Origin: Cricetomys ansorgei
Taxonomy: Eukaryota > Chordata > Mammalia > Rodentia > Nesomyidae
Assembly: GCA_026225945.1 (NCBI GenBank)
Contig: JAMJFZ010001805.1
Coordinates: 178,501-242,500, forward strand
Direction: 5' to 3'
Length of the DNA: 64,000 nucleotides
Shown here in pieces: positions 36,765 through 48,850 of the stretch. The position numbers and the translations under genes were made by a program. The notes under the pieces were generated by a model. That model saw nothing but the letters and a program-made list of their open reading frames with translations. It had not been told where the DNA came from and ran no database searches. The stretch's first letter is position 1; each line of letters opens with the position of its first letter.

Positions 36765-37305
36765 AAACAGCTCAGTGGTAACACATTCGTAAATGTGAGG
36801 AGCAGAGTTCTGATCCCAGCACCCACACAAATGACAGGCAGACGTGACAGGCTGCCTGTTATCCCAGCACTTTGGAGGTGGGAAGAAGGATACCCAGAGC
36901 AAGTTGGCTTAACAGATTAACCAAAAAGGTGTGCTCTGGGTTCAAATGAGAGACCGTGCCTCACTTGCCACAAGGAAGACAGGCATCATCGGCCTCTGGC
37001 CTCCACACATGCACTCAGACACATGCACTCATGCACATGCTGACATGCACACCCACATCCATGCACCACAGATGCAAAACAGAAAAAAAGAAAGGAAGGA
37101 AGGGAGAAAGAAAGAAAAGGTTCAGTAAGTAAAGTCCTTGCCTAACAAACATGAAGAGCTGAGTTCCAGCCTCAAAACCCACCCAAAAAAAAAAAAAAAA
37201 AGCAGGCACAAATGAATACATTTTCAGCCTAGTGCTGGAGAGGCTGAAACCGGAAGACGCTGGAGGCCCACAGTGAGCTCCAGGCTCAATGAAACCCTAC
37301 CTCAA
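36765..37305 (+). mobile_element. Two B4-type SINEs in tandem
   Basis: First 36,765-37,075 ('gggaaacagctcagtggtaa', 'cagcactttggaggtgggaa', CA-rich tail). Second about 37,120-37,305 with an A17 run in its middle and 'gtgagctccaggctcaatga' at its end. Confidence 0.7.
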
Positions 37306-37449
37306 AATAACAAGGCGGACAGCGCCTGGAGAACAACGCCAGAGTGACCTCCGGTACACTGGTGCATCGGTGGCACAAACACTAGCAAGAAACCAGCCAT
37401 TCTCTGAGTGGATTACGGCCCACTCCATGAGACGCAATCCACACCTGAA

Positions 37450-38165
37450 AACGCTAACGTGGCCAAGAGCCTGAAACTAGATAGGTCATGGGCCTGGGGA
37501 AACCGAGTAACAATGATCCTGCCGAGGGAACGTAGCAACAGAATGACCCCTGGTGGCATAATGCTGCACCCACAGACGGGTGCCTCCGGCCGCCGTCGTC
37601 AGAGACCCTCTCTCTTGCAGTTGCTGGGTGCTAACAGAGACCCAGCTGGACAGCATGCAGAGTGAAAGACTGGGAACACTCGGTCCTAAACGGGATGTCA
37701 AAGCCGTCCCTCGGGATCAGGGAGCGAGGCAGAAGAGAGAGCAGAAAGTCTAGGCGCCAGAGGGCACGGACGAGGCCAAGGACACTCATCCTCCAGACGC
37801 AGCAGGACTGACGCACACAGGAACTCACAGACACCGTGGCAGTGCGCACAGGGGCCGCCCAGGTTCAATCCGGACTCGGGAGCTAACCGGCACAGAGTAA
37901 CTCAATGGTATCTGTAGACTCTTTTTTCTGTCTTGTTTTGTTTGGTCATTTTTTTGTCTTACTGGTCTTTCGTTTGTTCGATTTTCATTTTTGTGTTTTT
38001 TGAGGAGGCTTGTGGGAGACTGGCTTTTGTTTTTGTTTTCTCTGTGTGTGTGCGTGTTTTAAGGGAGAAAAAGAACATGGAGTTTGGTGGGTTGGAGGTG
38101 GAGAGGATCTGGTAGGAATTGAGGGAGGGAAAAATCATGATCAAAATATATTGAATAAAAGAATT
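37450..38165 (+). mobile_element. Rodent L1 3' UTR and tail
   Basis: Ends 'aaaaatcatgatcaaaatat', a typical rodent L1 terminus, preceded by a G-rich block ('tggaggtggagaggatctgg') and a T-rich run. The left boundary is not certain. Confidence 0.7.
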
Positions 38166-38167
38166 TT

Positions 38168-38527
38168 TCATGCCCGGCGCTGGTGGCACACTCCTTTAAT
38201 CCCAGTACTCAGTAGGCAGAGTCAAGCAAATCCCTGTGAGTTTAAAGCCAGCCTGTCTACAGAGCGAGTTCCAGAACAGCCAGAGTGAAAACAGAAAAAT
38301 CCTGCCTGGAAAAAACAAAATATAAATAAATAAAATTTAGGGGCTGGAGAGGCGGCTCAGTGGTTAAGAGCACTGGCTGCTCTTCCAGAGGACCCGGGTT
38401 CAGTTCCCAGCACCCACATCAGGCAGCTCACAACTGTCTGTAACTCCAGTTCCAGGGGAGTTACACAGCAGTGTAGGCAAAACACCACTGCACATAAAAT
38501 AAAAATAAATAAATTATTTAAAAGATT
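38168..38527 (+). mobile_element. B1 SINE followed by B2 SINE
   Basis: B1 38,168-38,335: 'tttaatcccagtactcagta', 'gcctgtctacagagcgagtt'. B2 38,340-38,527: 'ggggctggagaggcggctca', 'agctcacaactgtctgtaac', tail 'aaataaaaataaata'. Confidence 0.9.
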
Positions 38528-38599
38528 ATTTTAAAGTGATCACTAGGGCCTACACGTACTCATGCATATACAAAGATCCTGTATACCAACAGAAATTAA

Positions 38600-39090
38600 A
38601 ACATACATTCACACAAAGAACTTGCGTGCAAATGTCCACAGCAGAATTTTCCATGCTAGCTAAAGGCTGGATACCAGATGCCGTTAAGGGACTCATGTCA
38701 ATGGCATATCCATACAAAAGGAGTATTAGTCAGCAATAAAGAGGAATAAGGTTCTGATGGGCACTACCATATGGATGAACCTTGAAAAATAGCATAACTT
38801 CCGTGAAGGAACTAGACCCTAAAGTCCACAAAGTGTGTGGCTCCATTTATATAACGTGTCCAGAAGAGGCAAATCCCAGAGGATCAGGATATAGACTGTG
38901 GTTGCTGAGAGCTAGGATTGGGGCTGAAGGGGCCAGCAATTCTTTGAAGGATAATGAGAGTGTTCTAAAACCGAGAGCAGTTACTGTTGCACAATCCTGG
39001 GAATACACTCAAAACCACGGAATTCTGCACTTGAGCTGGAAGAAGTGTATAGCATGTAAACTCTGTCTTGCTTACCTTACTATAAATAAA
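38600..39090 (+). mobile_element. Old L1 (L1M-type) 3' end
   Basis: 'aaaaggagtattagtcagca', 'atggatgaaccttgaaaaat', 'ggttgctgagagctaggatt'. Confidence 0.8.
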
Positions 39091-39113
39091 GACTAAGAGG
39101 ATCTAATTGCATG

Positions 39114-39131
39114 GGGTTAGGGTTAGGGTTA
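39114..39131 (+). repeat. Three perfect TTAGGG-type repeats
   Basis: GGGTTA repeated exactly three times, just beyond the end of the L1M tail. Confidence 0.95.
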
Positions 39132-39362
39132 ATAATAAAGAAGCACTTTGCTTTTTTAATCTCCCCTTGAATCTAACTCTTAACTCATTAAAGCTTGATG
39201 TGTCACTGTGAGTTGAAAACAACAGAACGACTTAATGTTGGAACAGAAAAAGTACCCAGAAGATTCTGGGATTGGCACCAGAAATTCTTGTAGGAATTCC
39301 AGCAGTTTGGTCCCCCAATCCCGACCCTGTGGACGGGAAGGAAAGATATTTCAAGGTTTAAA

Positions 39363-39590
39363 TAAGCGCCCGGAGAGATGGCTCAGAAGTTAGGAACATT
39401 GACTGCTCGCGCAGAAAGGACTTGGTTTGACTCCCAGCACCCACACGGCAGCTCACAACCACCTGTAACTCCAGCCCCAGAGGAGCCGATGCCCTCTTCT
39501 GGCCTCCACAGGTGCGAGGCCACACTTGGTATACAGATATACATGCAGGCAAAGTGCTCATACACAAAATAAATTAAATCTAAGTAGGAA
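39363..39590 (+). mobile_element. B2 SINE
   Basis: 'ggagagatggctcagaagtt', 'cacggcagctcacaaccacc', 'tgccctcttctggcctccac', tail 'aaaataaattaaatct'. Confidence 0.9.
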
Positions 39591-39689
39591 GTATCTGATT
39601 CACAAGGAGGTGTGGAAGACAGAAGAAGGAAGGTCGCAGCAGCAGCTAAAACTCTCCATCATGGTCCATCACTGGCTCATGCTGACCTC

Positions 39690-40010
39690 TCCATCCTGGT
39701 CATTTTGTTGTTGTTTTCCTTTGTGTTTCAGTCCACTGAGACTGGGTCTTGTTATGTAGCCCAGGCTAGCCTTGAACCCAAGATCCTCCTAGCTCAACCT
39801 CCTCAGAGCTGGGATGCCGGCTACACCGTCACACTCACCCAGTTTCCTTTCTTTTTGTCTTAATTCTATTGCTTCTGCTGTTGATAATGATAATTGATAT
39901 CTCAATGATATTGAGATAGAGTCTCACAGGCCTAGGCTAGCCTCAGACTTTCTACAACGCCGAGGATGAGTTTGAACCTCCTGAACCCTAACGTATAGTG
40001 CTGTCTTGGA
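39690..40010 (-). mobile_element. Reverse B4/B1-type SINE pieces
   Basis: 39,715-39,845 ('gagactgggtcttgttatgt', 'cttgaacccaagatcctcct') and a second weaker piece at 39,910-40,010. Confidence 0.6.
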
Positions 40011-40159
40011 TGCCATCCCCAGCGCCACATCAGCTGGGCATAGGGTGCACACGGGTTACCTAGATGGTGGAGGCAGGAAGGTCAGGGGTCCCTGCGACAT
40101 GGTGAGCTCTGTGAGACTCGGTGTCAAAACTAAATAAGCAAATAAACACAGACCCAAGG

Positions 40160-40655
40160 AGTAGGGAAATGACTCAGTGGGCAAAGTGCTTTCTGCACAG
40201 GCATCAGTACCCCATACCCACTCAAAAAACCAGGCATGAGGTGCATGCTTGTGACCCCAGCACTGGCAGAGACTGACAGAGACTGGCAGGTCACAGGGCT
40301 TCACTGGGTGGTCAAACCTAATCAAAACAGTCAACTTTAGTCTCATCTCAACAAAGACAATGGAGAGTGATTTTAGGGGAGATATCCTGATATCAACCTC
40401 TGGCCTCCACACCCACATGTGCTCAGATTCACAGGCTACACACAGCAGATTTAACAACAACAAAACAAATGGCTGAAAAGTTAGCTTGGTGGTTGCCAGC
40501 TTGTACTGATCTAGCAGAAGACCCAACATGTTCCCATGTTGGGTGGCTCACAGCCATCTGTAACTCTAGTTCCAAGGAGGAAGCCAAAACCTCTGTCCTC
40601 CAAGGACACCTGCACACATGGTCACGTACCACACACAAACGCACACATATGCATT
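40160..40655 (+). mobile_element. B4-type SINE then B2-like SINE
   Basis: B4 40,160-40,445 ('gaaatgactcagtgggcaaa', 'gtgcatgcttgtgaccccag', 'acctctggcctccacaccca'). B2-like 40,468-40,655 ('tcacagccatctgtaactct', CA-rich tail) abuts the LTR at 40,664. Confidence 0.75.
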
Positions 40656-40663
40656 GCGTAAAC

Positions 40664-41895
40664 TGATGGCACGGCCACTCCATGGCATGGTTAAGGAGAA
40701 AGTTTTTATTGTCGAAGAGTCCAGAGCAGAGAGAGAAAGCAGTAGGCTGAACGTGGCCAGCAGACAGAATCTGAACATGAGAAAAGTAGGAGCAAAGAGA
40801 CAGCAGGACACAGAGAGGAGAGTGTAAGAGGAAGACAGAGTGTGGACAAACGAGAAGCAAAGAGAGAGACCAAGAGAGGGCGGAAGAGACCAAGACAGGG
40901 TATGGCCAAAAGAGCAGGGTTATAAGGAGGATGAGTAGCTGCGGGGAGGGAGGCTCATGTGCAGCTGTAGATTCAGGCTAAAGGTGGTCTATTCCTTTGT
41001 CTAACTCAGCCCCAATCCTAGTCCTGGAGCCCTGGAGCATTTCAGCCTCTGCACAATCTACTCTTAAGCCTAGAACTGGAAGGTGCTGGCCTCAGCCTCC
41101 AGACAACCTAGAACGTCTAAGCCTCCGAGGCTTACTGCTGACTGAGCCACTCTGACCAGCTCCTTCTGAAGTCAGAGCTGTACTGAACTCTACTGACTCT
41201 TCTGGTTCAACTAAACTCACTCACTCACTCACTCACTGTTCTGGCTCCAAGCTGACTGGTTTAAACTGACATTCTGAGCCGGCTGACTGTTTCTAACCAA
41301 ACTCTCCTGACTTCGGCAAACTCTAACTGACTCCCACAACTTCTCTGACTGAGCCTCTCTGATCAGCTTCAAAATGATTCACTCTTCCCATCTGATACTG
41401 ACTTCTGCCAAACCGTATCTGCGTCTCTGTCTCAGACTCCTCTCTCTGCCTCTGAGTCTCGTCTCTCTGAGCTCTCACTGTCTCATACTGCCTCAGTCAG
41501 CCTCTCAGCTTCTCTGCCTTATCCTCAGTCAGACTGCTCCATTGTGTCTGGTCCTCTCTCTGCCTCTTATCCTGACTCTCTGAACTGAGAGTCTGTTTTT
41601 ATATTGTGAGAGTTGGGCATGTCCTCACTCTGATCACTCTGCTAACTCTTCCTCTGATTGGTCACTTTGTCTGCCTTCACTCTGACTCATCTCAGGCATC
41701 ACTTCCTGTCTAACACTGACTCCTTCTGAGCTCTGCTTCCTTTCTATGAACTCTGCTTCTTGACTTCCAAGTGCTGAGATTAAAAGCGTACACCACCACT
41801 GCTTTCTGAATACTGGGATTAAAAGTGCATAGCAACATTCTTTCTACCCTAGAACAGGCATGCTAACAGATTAAAAGATCAAACATTCCTCTACA
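40664..41895 (-). mobile_element. Candidate solo LTR, 1.23 kb
   Basis: Read on the minus strand it starts TGTAGAGGAATGTTTG (41,895) and ends GTGCCATCA (40,664), giving TG...CA termini. A TATA-like AATATAAAAACAG lies near 41,605-41,595 and a polyadenylation signal AATAAAAACTTTC near 40,713-40,695. Between them is a long purine-rich transcribed region, pyrimidine-rich on the plus strand with CTGACT/CACT units (about 41,130-41,580). B1-like text ('ctgggattaaaagtgcatag') sits in the U3 part. No target duplication is evident. Family not assigned. Confidence 0.6.
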
Positions 41896-42159
41896 CTCAT
41901 GAGCTGTAGAAGTTTAGGGTGGGGGAGGAGGTGAGAAGAGCTAGGTACTTTTTGCTACTGAGGGAGCCCGGAAGCCAGCATTGGCTTTGGTATACTAACA
42001 GGCACTGAAGATAGCCATTTGTCTCTTCTGCCAGTGATAAAGGAAATGGCTCCTTTTGGTAGAGGTGGGCAGCTTCACAAGTTTCTGAGAAAGGCTGGCT
42101 TTTGTCTAACCACCAGAATTTGTTTTTTGTTTTGTTTTGTTTTTTGGGTGGTGTGTGTG

Positions 42160-42297
42160 TATTTTCAAGACAGGGTTTCTCTGTTGTAACTCTGGCTGTC
42201 TTGGAACTCACTCTGTAGACCAGGCTGGCCTCGAACTCAGAGATTCACCTGCCTCTGCCTCCCGAGTGCTGGGATAAAAGGCATGTGCTACCCCTGC
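42160..42297 (-). mobile_element. B1 SINE, reverse
   Basis: 'gacagggtttctctgttgta', 'ctctgtagaccaggctggcc', 'cctcccgagtgctgggataa': well preserved. Confidence 0.95.
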
Positions 42298-42384
42298 ATA
42301 ACCACTAGAATTTGGGAAAATGGAGTTTCTTTTGAACCTGACACACATATTTTAATGTTTTTAGTTAATCTTTTTATTTAAGAG

Positions 42385-42780
42385 CCAAAAAGGTGGCTCA
42401 GTGGGTAAAGGCTGCAAGTCTGACGACCAGAGTTCACTCCCAGTGCCTTCCTGAAGGAAGGAGAACTGACGACTCCAAGTCGCCCTCTGACTTCCACACG
42501 AGGCCGTTACACACACACGCAAAAACAAATAAGTGTCTAAACTAATTAGCACAGAGAGCAGCATGTCAGGTGTCCCCTCCATCGCTTTGCACCGCATTAC
42601 CTTGAAACAGGGCCTCCTGTGAAACTGGGGCTCACTAGCTTCAGACAGGCTTCCGGGCAGTGAGCGCCTGGGACCTGCCCGTCTCTACCACGCTCTGCTC
42701 TTGCATGCTCACTGGAGATTTGAACTAAGACCTGCCTAGTTCCACAGCAAGCACACATCCACTGAGCCGTCAACCCAGCC
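42385..42780. mobile_element. B3-like SINE (+) then reverse tRNA-derived SINE (-)
   Basis: B3 42,385-42,545 ('aaaaggtggctcagtgggta', 'gactccaagtcgccctctga'). Reverse piece 42,605-42,780 ends 'catccactgagccgtcaacc'. Confidence 0.7.
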
Positions 42781-43474
42781 CTCAAAACAGAATGATCCAC
42801 TGGGAAATGTTTTGCTGGTCCCTGGTTTCTAGAAGCCTCAGAATTCTAGGAGAAGGAAAACTGGCACCAGAGCCATCTTGAAAGTTCCCTTTTCTGGAGC
42901 TTTCTCTCCAATGTGACAGAAGTACGGGAGAGGCGCTGAGGGGACACAAAAAGCTGTGCCTAGCAGCTTCTGAAAGTGTTTCCCTGTGCTCAGAACTTAC
43001 ATGTCTCCGCTTTCAACTGTCAGCACCCTGTTCCTCAGTCACAGCTGTCTTCAAAACCATCCCGGCCCCCTTCCCAGGGCCCTAGCTGCTCCTCTCTGAA
43101 TTCCGTTCATTATCAAAACTGCTTTTGTCCTGAGCTTGTAAGCCGGCTCAGTGGGTAGGGGAGCTTGTCACCATACCTAAAGACCTGAGTTCAATCCCCA
43201 GGACAGAGAAAGAGAAAAGAGACAAACGGGAAAGCTTAAGGTGAGAGAGTGGTAAGACACCTTCCCCATCCAGACCACCACCGTCCCGCCAGAAACTTGT
43301 CAGACGGCTGCTGTGCATGCAGGCTGGTGCACCCAGAGGACCTCTCAAATCAAAGGAGAGCCAGCAAAGAGGAACCAGCAGCTGTGAAAGACACAGAAGC
43401 TACAGCCAGCTAGTGGCTGAAAAGGCATCCCTCAGAGCCTCTTCTGGAGGCTGGGGAGACGGCTCAGCATGTCT
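42781..43474. other. Intronic sequence with a degenerate B4-like piece
   Basis: 'agccggctcagtgggtaggg' and 'cctgagttcaatccccagga' at 43,140-43,205 mark a SINE head. The rest is unique-looking. Confidence 0.5.
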
Positions 43475-43748
43475 TAATTCATTCCTAAGGCTGTTGTAAA
43501 ATAGCTTGACAAAAGCAATTTAGGGCAGAAAGGGTTTATTTTAGCTCACAACTCCAGATTACAGTCCAGACTGCAGGGTGGAGATCAAGAACTTCAAACA
43601 GCTGCTCACACATGCTCACTCAATTTCACCTCTCTTACCCAGTTCGGGACCCTTCCTCCACAGACAGGCCCGTGTAGACAATCCCTTCCTGAAACTCTCA
43701 TCCTAGGTGATTCTAGTTTGTGTCGTATCATTAAAGCGAACAGTCACA
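43475..43748 (-). repeat. LTR-like dispersed family copy
   Basis: 'cttgacaaaagcaatttagg', 'agaaagggtttattttagct' and 'gtgattctagtttgtgtcg'-type text. Confidence 0.8.
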
Positions 43749-44068
43749 ACCAGTAAAGCACTTTCCCTGCAAGTGTGAAGATCAGAGTTCATACCCCCAG
43801 CACCTATTTAAATGGACAAAGCGGCCGCCTGCAATCTCAGGCCTCCGCAGTAGACACACATCGAGCCAGCTGCCCAGAGTAGCCAAATCGGCCAGCTTTG
43901 GGGTCAAATAACAGACCCTCTACCAATACCAATACCAATACCAATACCAAAGGCAGAGGATGATTGAGGGGGACAACTGACATCAAAACCTGGCTTCCAC
44001 AGACACTCACACATGCTGACACACACACACATACTGCCACCCACACACTGCCACACTCACATGCATAT

Positions 44069-44103
<35 letters not shown>
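43749..44103 (+). mobile_element. B4-type SINE with embedded (CCAATA)n and CA tail
   Basis: 'aaagcactttccctgcaagt' head, B4 body, an expanded CCAATA hexamer run at 43,922-43,949, and a (CA)n tail at 44,075-44,102. Confidence 0.75.
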
Positions 44104-44105
<2 letters not shown>

Positions 44106-44252
44106 ACCATACATCATTGACTGCACACACGCACACACACAAATATGCCATACACATTCAAAAAAACTAAAGAATTCCCTGTCCTTGGAGGAAGACGCCT
44201 GACGCTCAACCCTCCATGGGTACAAGTTTGGAATGTCAGAAGTCTAGACCAA

Positions 44253-44467
44253 TAGTTCTCAACCTTCCTAATGCTGGAACTTTTTAATACAGTTCCTCAT
44301 GTTGTGGTGACCCCCCCCTACTATAAAATTATTTTCATTGCTACTCATAACTGCAATTTTGCTACTGTTATGAATCATAATATAAATATCTGATATGCAG
44401 ATGGTCTTAGGTGACCCCTGTGAAAGGGTCATTTGACCTCCAAAGGGGTTGAGACCCACAGGTTGAA
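44253..44467 (+). mobile_element. URR1-type hAT-Charlie DNA transposon
   Basis: Starts 'caatagttctcaacc' and ends 'acaggttgaaaacag'. The core 'gacctccaaaggggttgaga' matches the copy at 23,483. The left flank is again GTCTAGAC; the right target copy is not recognisable. Confidence 0.85.
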
Positions 44468-44821
44468 AACAGATCCTCAGATTCTGTGGTGCTCAGATCT
44501 ACCAGGAAAGATGAGCTCAACAAAACAGGATTCCACAGTGTAGACAGACACACGCACACACAGATACACAGACACACACAAATACTTCAAACAGGCATGG
44601 TGTTATAATTGTATATTCCTTCCTGTCCATTGTCACCTTTCCCCACTCTGGCCCAATACAGCTTTAAAAAGTACCTACACTTTACACATTCATACAAGAA
44701 CAGAAGAGAAAAGACACAAGTCTTCCCACTGCAGTGGAGCAGGAAGCCAAGCTGCACCCTACAGCAGGCAGACCAGAAAATTCTCCCATTGGAAACAAGA
44801 TAGGATTCTAAACTCTCAAAA

Positions 44822-44951
44822 TTTTGTGGGCTGGAGTAATGGTATTTGCTGAAGCATCACGACCTTGGTTTGAACTCCAGGACACGGTGGAAGGAAAGAG
44901 CCAACTCCTGTAAATTGTCCTCTGACCTCCACAGGTACCCATAGCACAAAT

Positions 44952-45006
<55 letters not shown>
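44822..45006 (+). mobile_element. B3-like SINE with GATA-expanded tail
   Basis: Body 'ggaaggaaagagccaactcc', 'aattgtcctctgacctccac'. The tail has become an uninterrupted GATA run (44,952-45,006). Confidence 0.85.
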
Positions 45007-45344
45007 CTTTAGCTTTGTTAAACTCCAAAGTAAGCACAGTACTCCCTAGCTGGGTCCAGCCTGTTCACTGGAACTCAAGCCAGGAGTGTCCTGAGCCACT
45101 GAGTGAACTTTCCAGAAGGTAAAACCAAGAATCTGCACAAGGATAAAATATTAACAAAAAACAATTGTTTGCATTTAAAGAACTCTAGATAGGACTGACC
45201 AGCCCAACCCAAAACTGTCACACCACAATCATGGGAAACACCGATGGCCAATTGCTTATGTTAGTTCTGTTCTGTGGGACATCCTAAATTACCTGTAAAA
45301 GGCTGGGTTCCTCTGAGAGTCTGCACACAATCATTTATTCACTT

Positions 45345-45552
45345 TCTTTTGAGATAAGGTCTCATGTAGCCCAAGCTTGCCTGAAACTCACCATGTAGCC
45401 AAGGACAACAAATGTTTCTGATCCTTCTGCCGCCATCCACAGAGTAGTGGGAAGGCAGGTGTGGGTCTTGTTTACAGGGGGCTGGGTGCTGGGGATGGAA
45501 CCCTTCAGGCATGCCAGGAGAGCACTCTACCCACTGAGCACACACAGCCCAG
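45345..45552 (-). mobile_element. B4-type SINE, reverse
   Basis: 'gagataaggtctcatgtagc', 'gggctgggtgctggggatgg', 'agcactctacccactgagca'. Confidence 0.75.
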
Positions 45553-45647
45553 CTCACACCTGACTTTGTTATCATATACATTCCATCGACTGATTCCCCA
45601 CTTCCCTTACACTCTTTTCCTCCCCTCTCACAATCCCCTATGTGAGC

Positions 45648-45945
45648 ACACACACACCACACATATACCATACACACATATACACCGTACATAACACACA
45701 CTACACACACACATATACACCATACATACCACACACACACACACACTATTCTACCACACACACACACCATACATACATACATACACCATATACACAAACA
45801 CCACACACACACACACACACACACATACACACCACACACACACACACACACGCACTGTACTACCACACACACATACCATACATACATACACCATATACAC
45901 AAACACCACACACACACACACACACACACACACCATACACTGACA
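45648..45945 (+). repeat. CA-rich imperfect array with internal duplication
   Basis: CACA, CATA and TACCACACA units. A segment of about 105 bp around 'tactaccacacacacatacc' is present twice (near 45,745 and 45,850). Confidence 0.9.
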
Positions 45946-45954
45946 CATACCACA

Positions 45955-46215
45955 GATACTTTTTCATCTATGTCCCATACATGAGAGAGAACTCAACCAA
46001 GGTGGGTAGTGTTTGTCTTTCTGAATCTGGCTCGTTTCTCTTAACATAATGATCTCTAGTTATATCCATTTTTCTGAAAATGCCATAATCACATTTTTCT
46101 TCGTAGCCACATAAAATTCCATTTTATAGACCACATTTCCTTTGTCCATTTCGTCAACGACAGTGAGGCTGTTCTAGATATTGGCTAGTCTGCATAGTGC
46201 AACAATGAACACGAA
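45955..46215 (-). mobile_element. Old L1 (L1M-type), reverse orientation
   Basis: 'taacataatgatctctagtt', 'atccatttttctgaaaatgc', 'agtgcaacaatgaacacgaa' are the reverse of the L1M pattern. Confidence 0.8.
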
Positions 46216-46389
46216 TGAGCAGGTAACTCCGAGCACACACACTTTCAAAGTGAGACACAGCCTTCATTCCTCAGGGATACAAGATGGTGCCTTCAAAATA
46301 TGCAGTGGAATCATTTCAGGCAGTCAGATCACCAACAAAAAATACAAAACTGTGCAAACAGGAAGCCAAATATGCCACACACAAAATAG

Positions 46390-46592
46390 ACAGTTGGTGG
46401 TGGTAAAGTACTTGCCTAACGTGCACAAAGCCCTGGGTTCCACTCCCAACACAGGCCAGGTGTGGGAATGTGTGTCTGTAACCCCAGCACTCAGAAGGTG
46501 GAGGCAGGAGGATCAGGAGTTCAAGACTAGCCTTAGCTACATAGTGAATCTGAGGCCAGCCTGAACAACATGAGATGCTACCTCAGAGGGGC
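46390..46592 (+). mobile_element. ID-B1 composite SINE
   Basis: 'gtgcacaaagccctgggttc' and 'gtaaccccagcactcagaag' with the end 'catgagatgctacctcag'. Confidence 0.8.
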
Positions 46593-46924
46593 AAGAACAC
46601 AAAAACAACAGAAAAATGCACTTGCCATGATGCCAGATATGCACATAACATGAACTGGCCAATCAACTGTGTGCCGAAGAACGTGAGCGTTGCCTTGCTG
46701 GCCTGCAAATTCAAAGCTCCTATTTTTTGAGTGTCCTCAAATAGCCACAAGTATGTCCGAGAATTAATCTAGGGGTTCCAAAAGAATTTCAGCAACTAGG
46801 CAACTTTGTAAATCACAAGGCCTGGGGATAAAAGAACCAGACATTCAGTTTTAATAATTTATTCATCTAATTATAGGCCTTTTTTTCAGAATGAAAAAAA
46901 AAAAAAAAGATCACAGGGATAGAG

Positions 46925-47350
46925 TTGTGCCGTCAGAGAAGCGGAAGCCAGGTTGGAAACGCATCTGCAATCCCGGCAATCACCAAGAGCTCCAGGCCAG
47001 CCTGTGCGACACAGTGAAATCCTGCCTGGAGATTTTTTTTAATTAACAAATTAATTAATTAAAAATAAAAACAGTAAAGAGATGGCATGAGGGAGTCTGG
47101 CCATCGATGAAACCGTGCTTTCAGAATACACAGCTCTCTATCGGCATGACTTAAAACCCAAAGACGGAACTGGAAAGATGGCTCGGTGGTTAAGAGTGCG
47201 TACTGCTCTTACAGAGAACCAGGATTCGGTTCCAGCACCCACGCTGGGCAGCTCACGACCTGGAACCCCAGCTCCAGGGGCATCTGGCACCCTCTTCTGA
47301 TCTCCACAGGCCTCACACTCGTGAGCACACACCCATACACAGACACATGC
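46925..47350 (+). mobile_element. B1/B4 half then B2 SINE
   Basis: 46,925-47,035 ('ctgcaatcccggcaatcacc', 'gccagcctgtgcgacac'). B2 47,165-47,350 ('gatggctcggtggttaagag', 'ggcagctcacgacctgga'). Confidence 0.8.
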
Positions 47351-47659
47351 ACATAACTAACAACAAAACCTAAAAAACAAAGGAGTAGGTAAATATACAG
47401 CAGGGCAGGTTCTATGGTTGCCAGCAGGGGAGGGGAGAAACAGAGCAGAGCGTAGAGAAAGAGAAGCAAGTTTTGTTTTTAGCCAGGATGGAATTTTGGG
47501 ATCAAAGGGTTAAGAGGAAAGGGGTAGCCCCTGGAGGAAGGGCACAGCTGTGTGCACATGGGCTCTACCAGTGGAAGCAAGCCCCAGAAGGAGCTGCAGA
47601 CCAGTTCACACAGAAGCTTCAACCTGCAACAGTAACTTTTTAAAAACAACATTTGTTTA

Positions 47660-48320
47660 TTTTTAAGTTTGGTTTGGTTTCTTTGGGGGTTTTGCTGTTG
47701 TTGTTGTTGTTGCTTTGTTTTTTGGTTTTGTTTGTTTGTTGTCTTGGGGAGAGTTGATTTTTTGGATTTTGGTTGTTTGCTTGTTGGTTGCTTTGTCTGA
47801 TTATATAGTACTGGCTGGCCTGGAACTCACTGTGTACTCCAGGCTAGCCTTGAGCTCGCAGAGATCCACCTGCCTCTGGCTCTAACTCCTGAGTGCTGGG
47901 TTAAAGGTGTGTAACATCACACCCAGCTGCTGTTGTTTTAAGTGTCTCTGTCTGTCTGTCTGTGAATTCCTTCAGTGATGCCCTAGAAATGGAGTAACAC
48001 AGTGAAGAGCCTCCTGACTTGGGTGTTGGGAACCAATCTCAGGGCCCCTGGAAGCAACCAGTGCTCGTAACCACTGAGCCATTTCTCCGGACCCCTCTAT
48101 CCCTTTGTTTTGACACAGGTTCTCTCTTGTAGCCCAGGCTGGCCTTGACTCCCTGAGTATCCAAGGATGACCTTTATCTCCTAATCCTTCTGTCTACGCC
48201 TCCCAAGTGCTGGTATTCCACCACGCCTGGTTTAAGAAGCACTACGGATAGATTCCAGGGCTCCATGCACATTAGGCAAGCTCTTTACCAACTGAGCCAC
48301 ATCCTCAGTCCCCCAGAACA
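47660..48320 (-). mobile_element. Reverse SINE cluster: B1, B2, B4
   Basis: GTTT-rich run then B1 47,790-47,930 ('tactggctggcctggaactc', 'gagtgctgggttaaaggtgt'). B2 47,985-48,095 ('gtaaccactgagccatttct'). B4 48,105-48,312 ('gtagcccaggctggccttga', 'ccaactgagccacatcctca'). Confidence 0.85.
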
Positions 48321-48407
48321 GTATTTTTAAATGACTAGGGCAAAGAAAAGGATGTTGAGTTCTCCTGGTGGCCAGTTCTGAGTAGGCAGATGAAGGACCG
48401 GTGAGGA

Positions 48408-48850
48408 GGCTGGGGTGTGGCTCAGTTTACTTTCCCGGTAAAGCAAAGCCCTGGGTTCTATCCTAGCCCTGCACAAACCGGGTTTGATGGCACACACCTG
48501 TCATCCCAGCGCTCAAGGAGGCAGAGGCAGGACTGGGAGTTCAACATTCTTCTCAGCTACGTAACAAATTTGAGACCAGCCTGGACTCCATGTGCCCCTG
48601 TCTCCAAAATGGAAAAGAAAATACAGGAATAAGTTAGAGGGAGAGGGAAAAGGGGGGAGAGGGAGAAAGAAGGAGGAAGTAGAAAAGGGGATGGAAGTGA
48701 AAAGGCAGGAAAGAGGGCAGATAGAAGAAAGGAGATGGGGAAGAAGCGGGGTGTGGAGGGCGGGGCAGTAGGCAGCAGCAGGACACCTGTCTACCTGTTA
48801 AGTGCCTCCGTCTGACCCCAGCACCTTAAATCACGGTCCAGAAAATCCTG
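48408..48850 (+). mobile_element. ID-B1 composite and purine-rich tract
   Basis: Composite 48,408-48,625 ('gtttgatggcacacacctgt'). A GGA/GAAA-rich purine tract follows at 48,630-48,765, then a weak SINE scrap. Confidence 0.7.
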
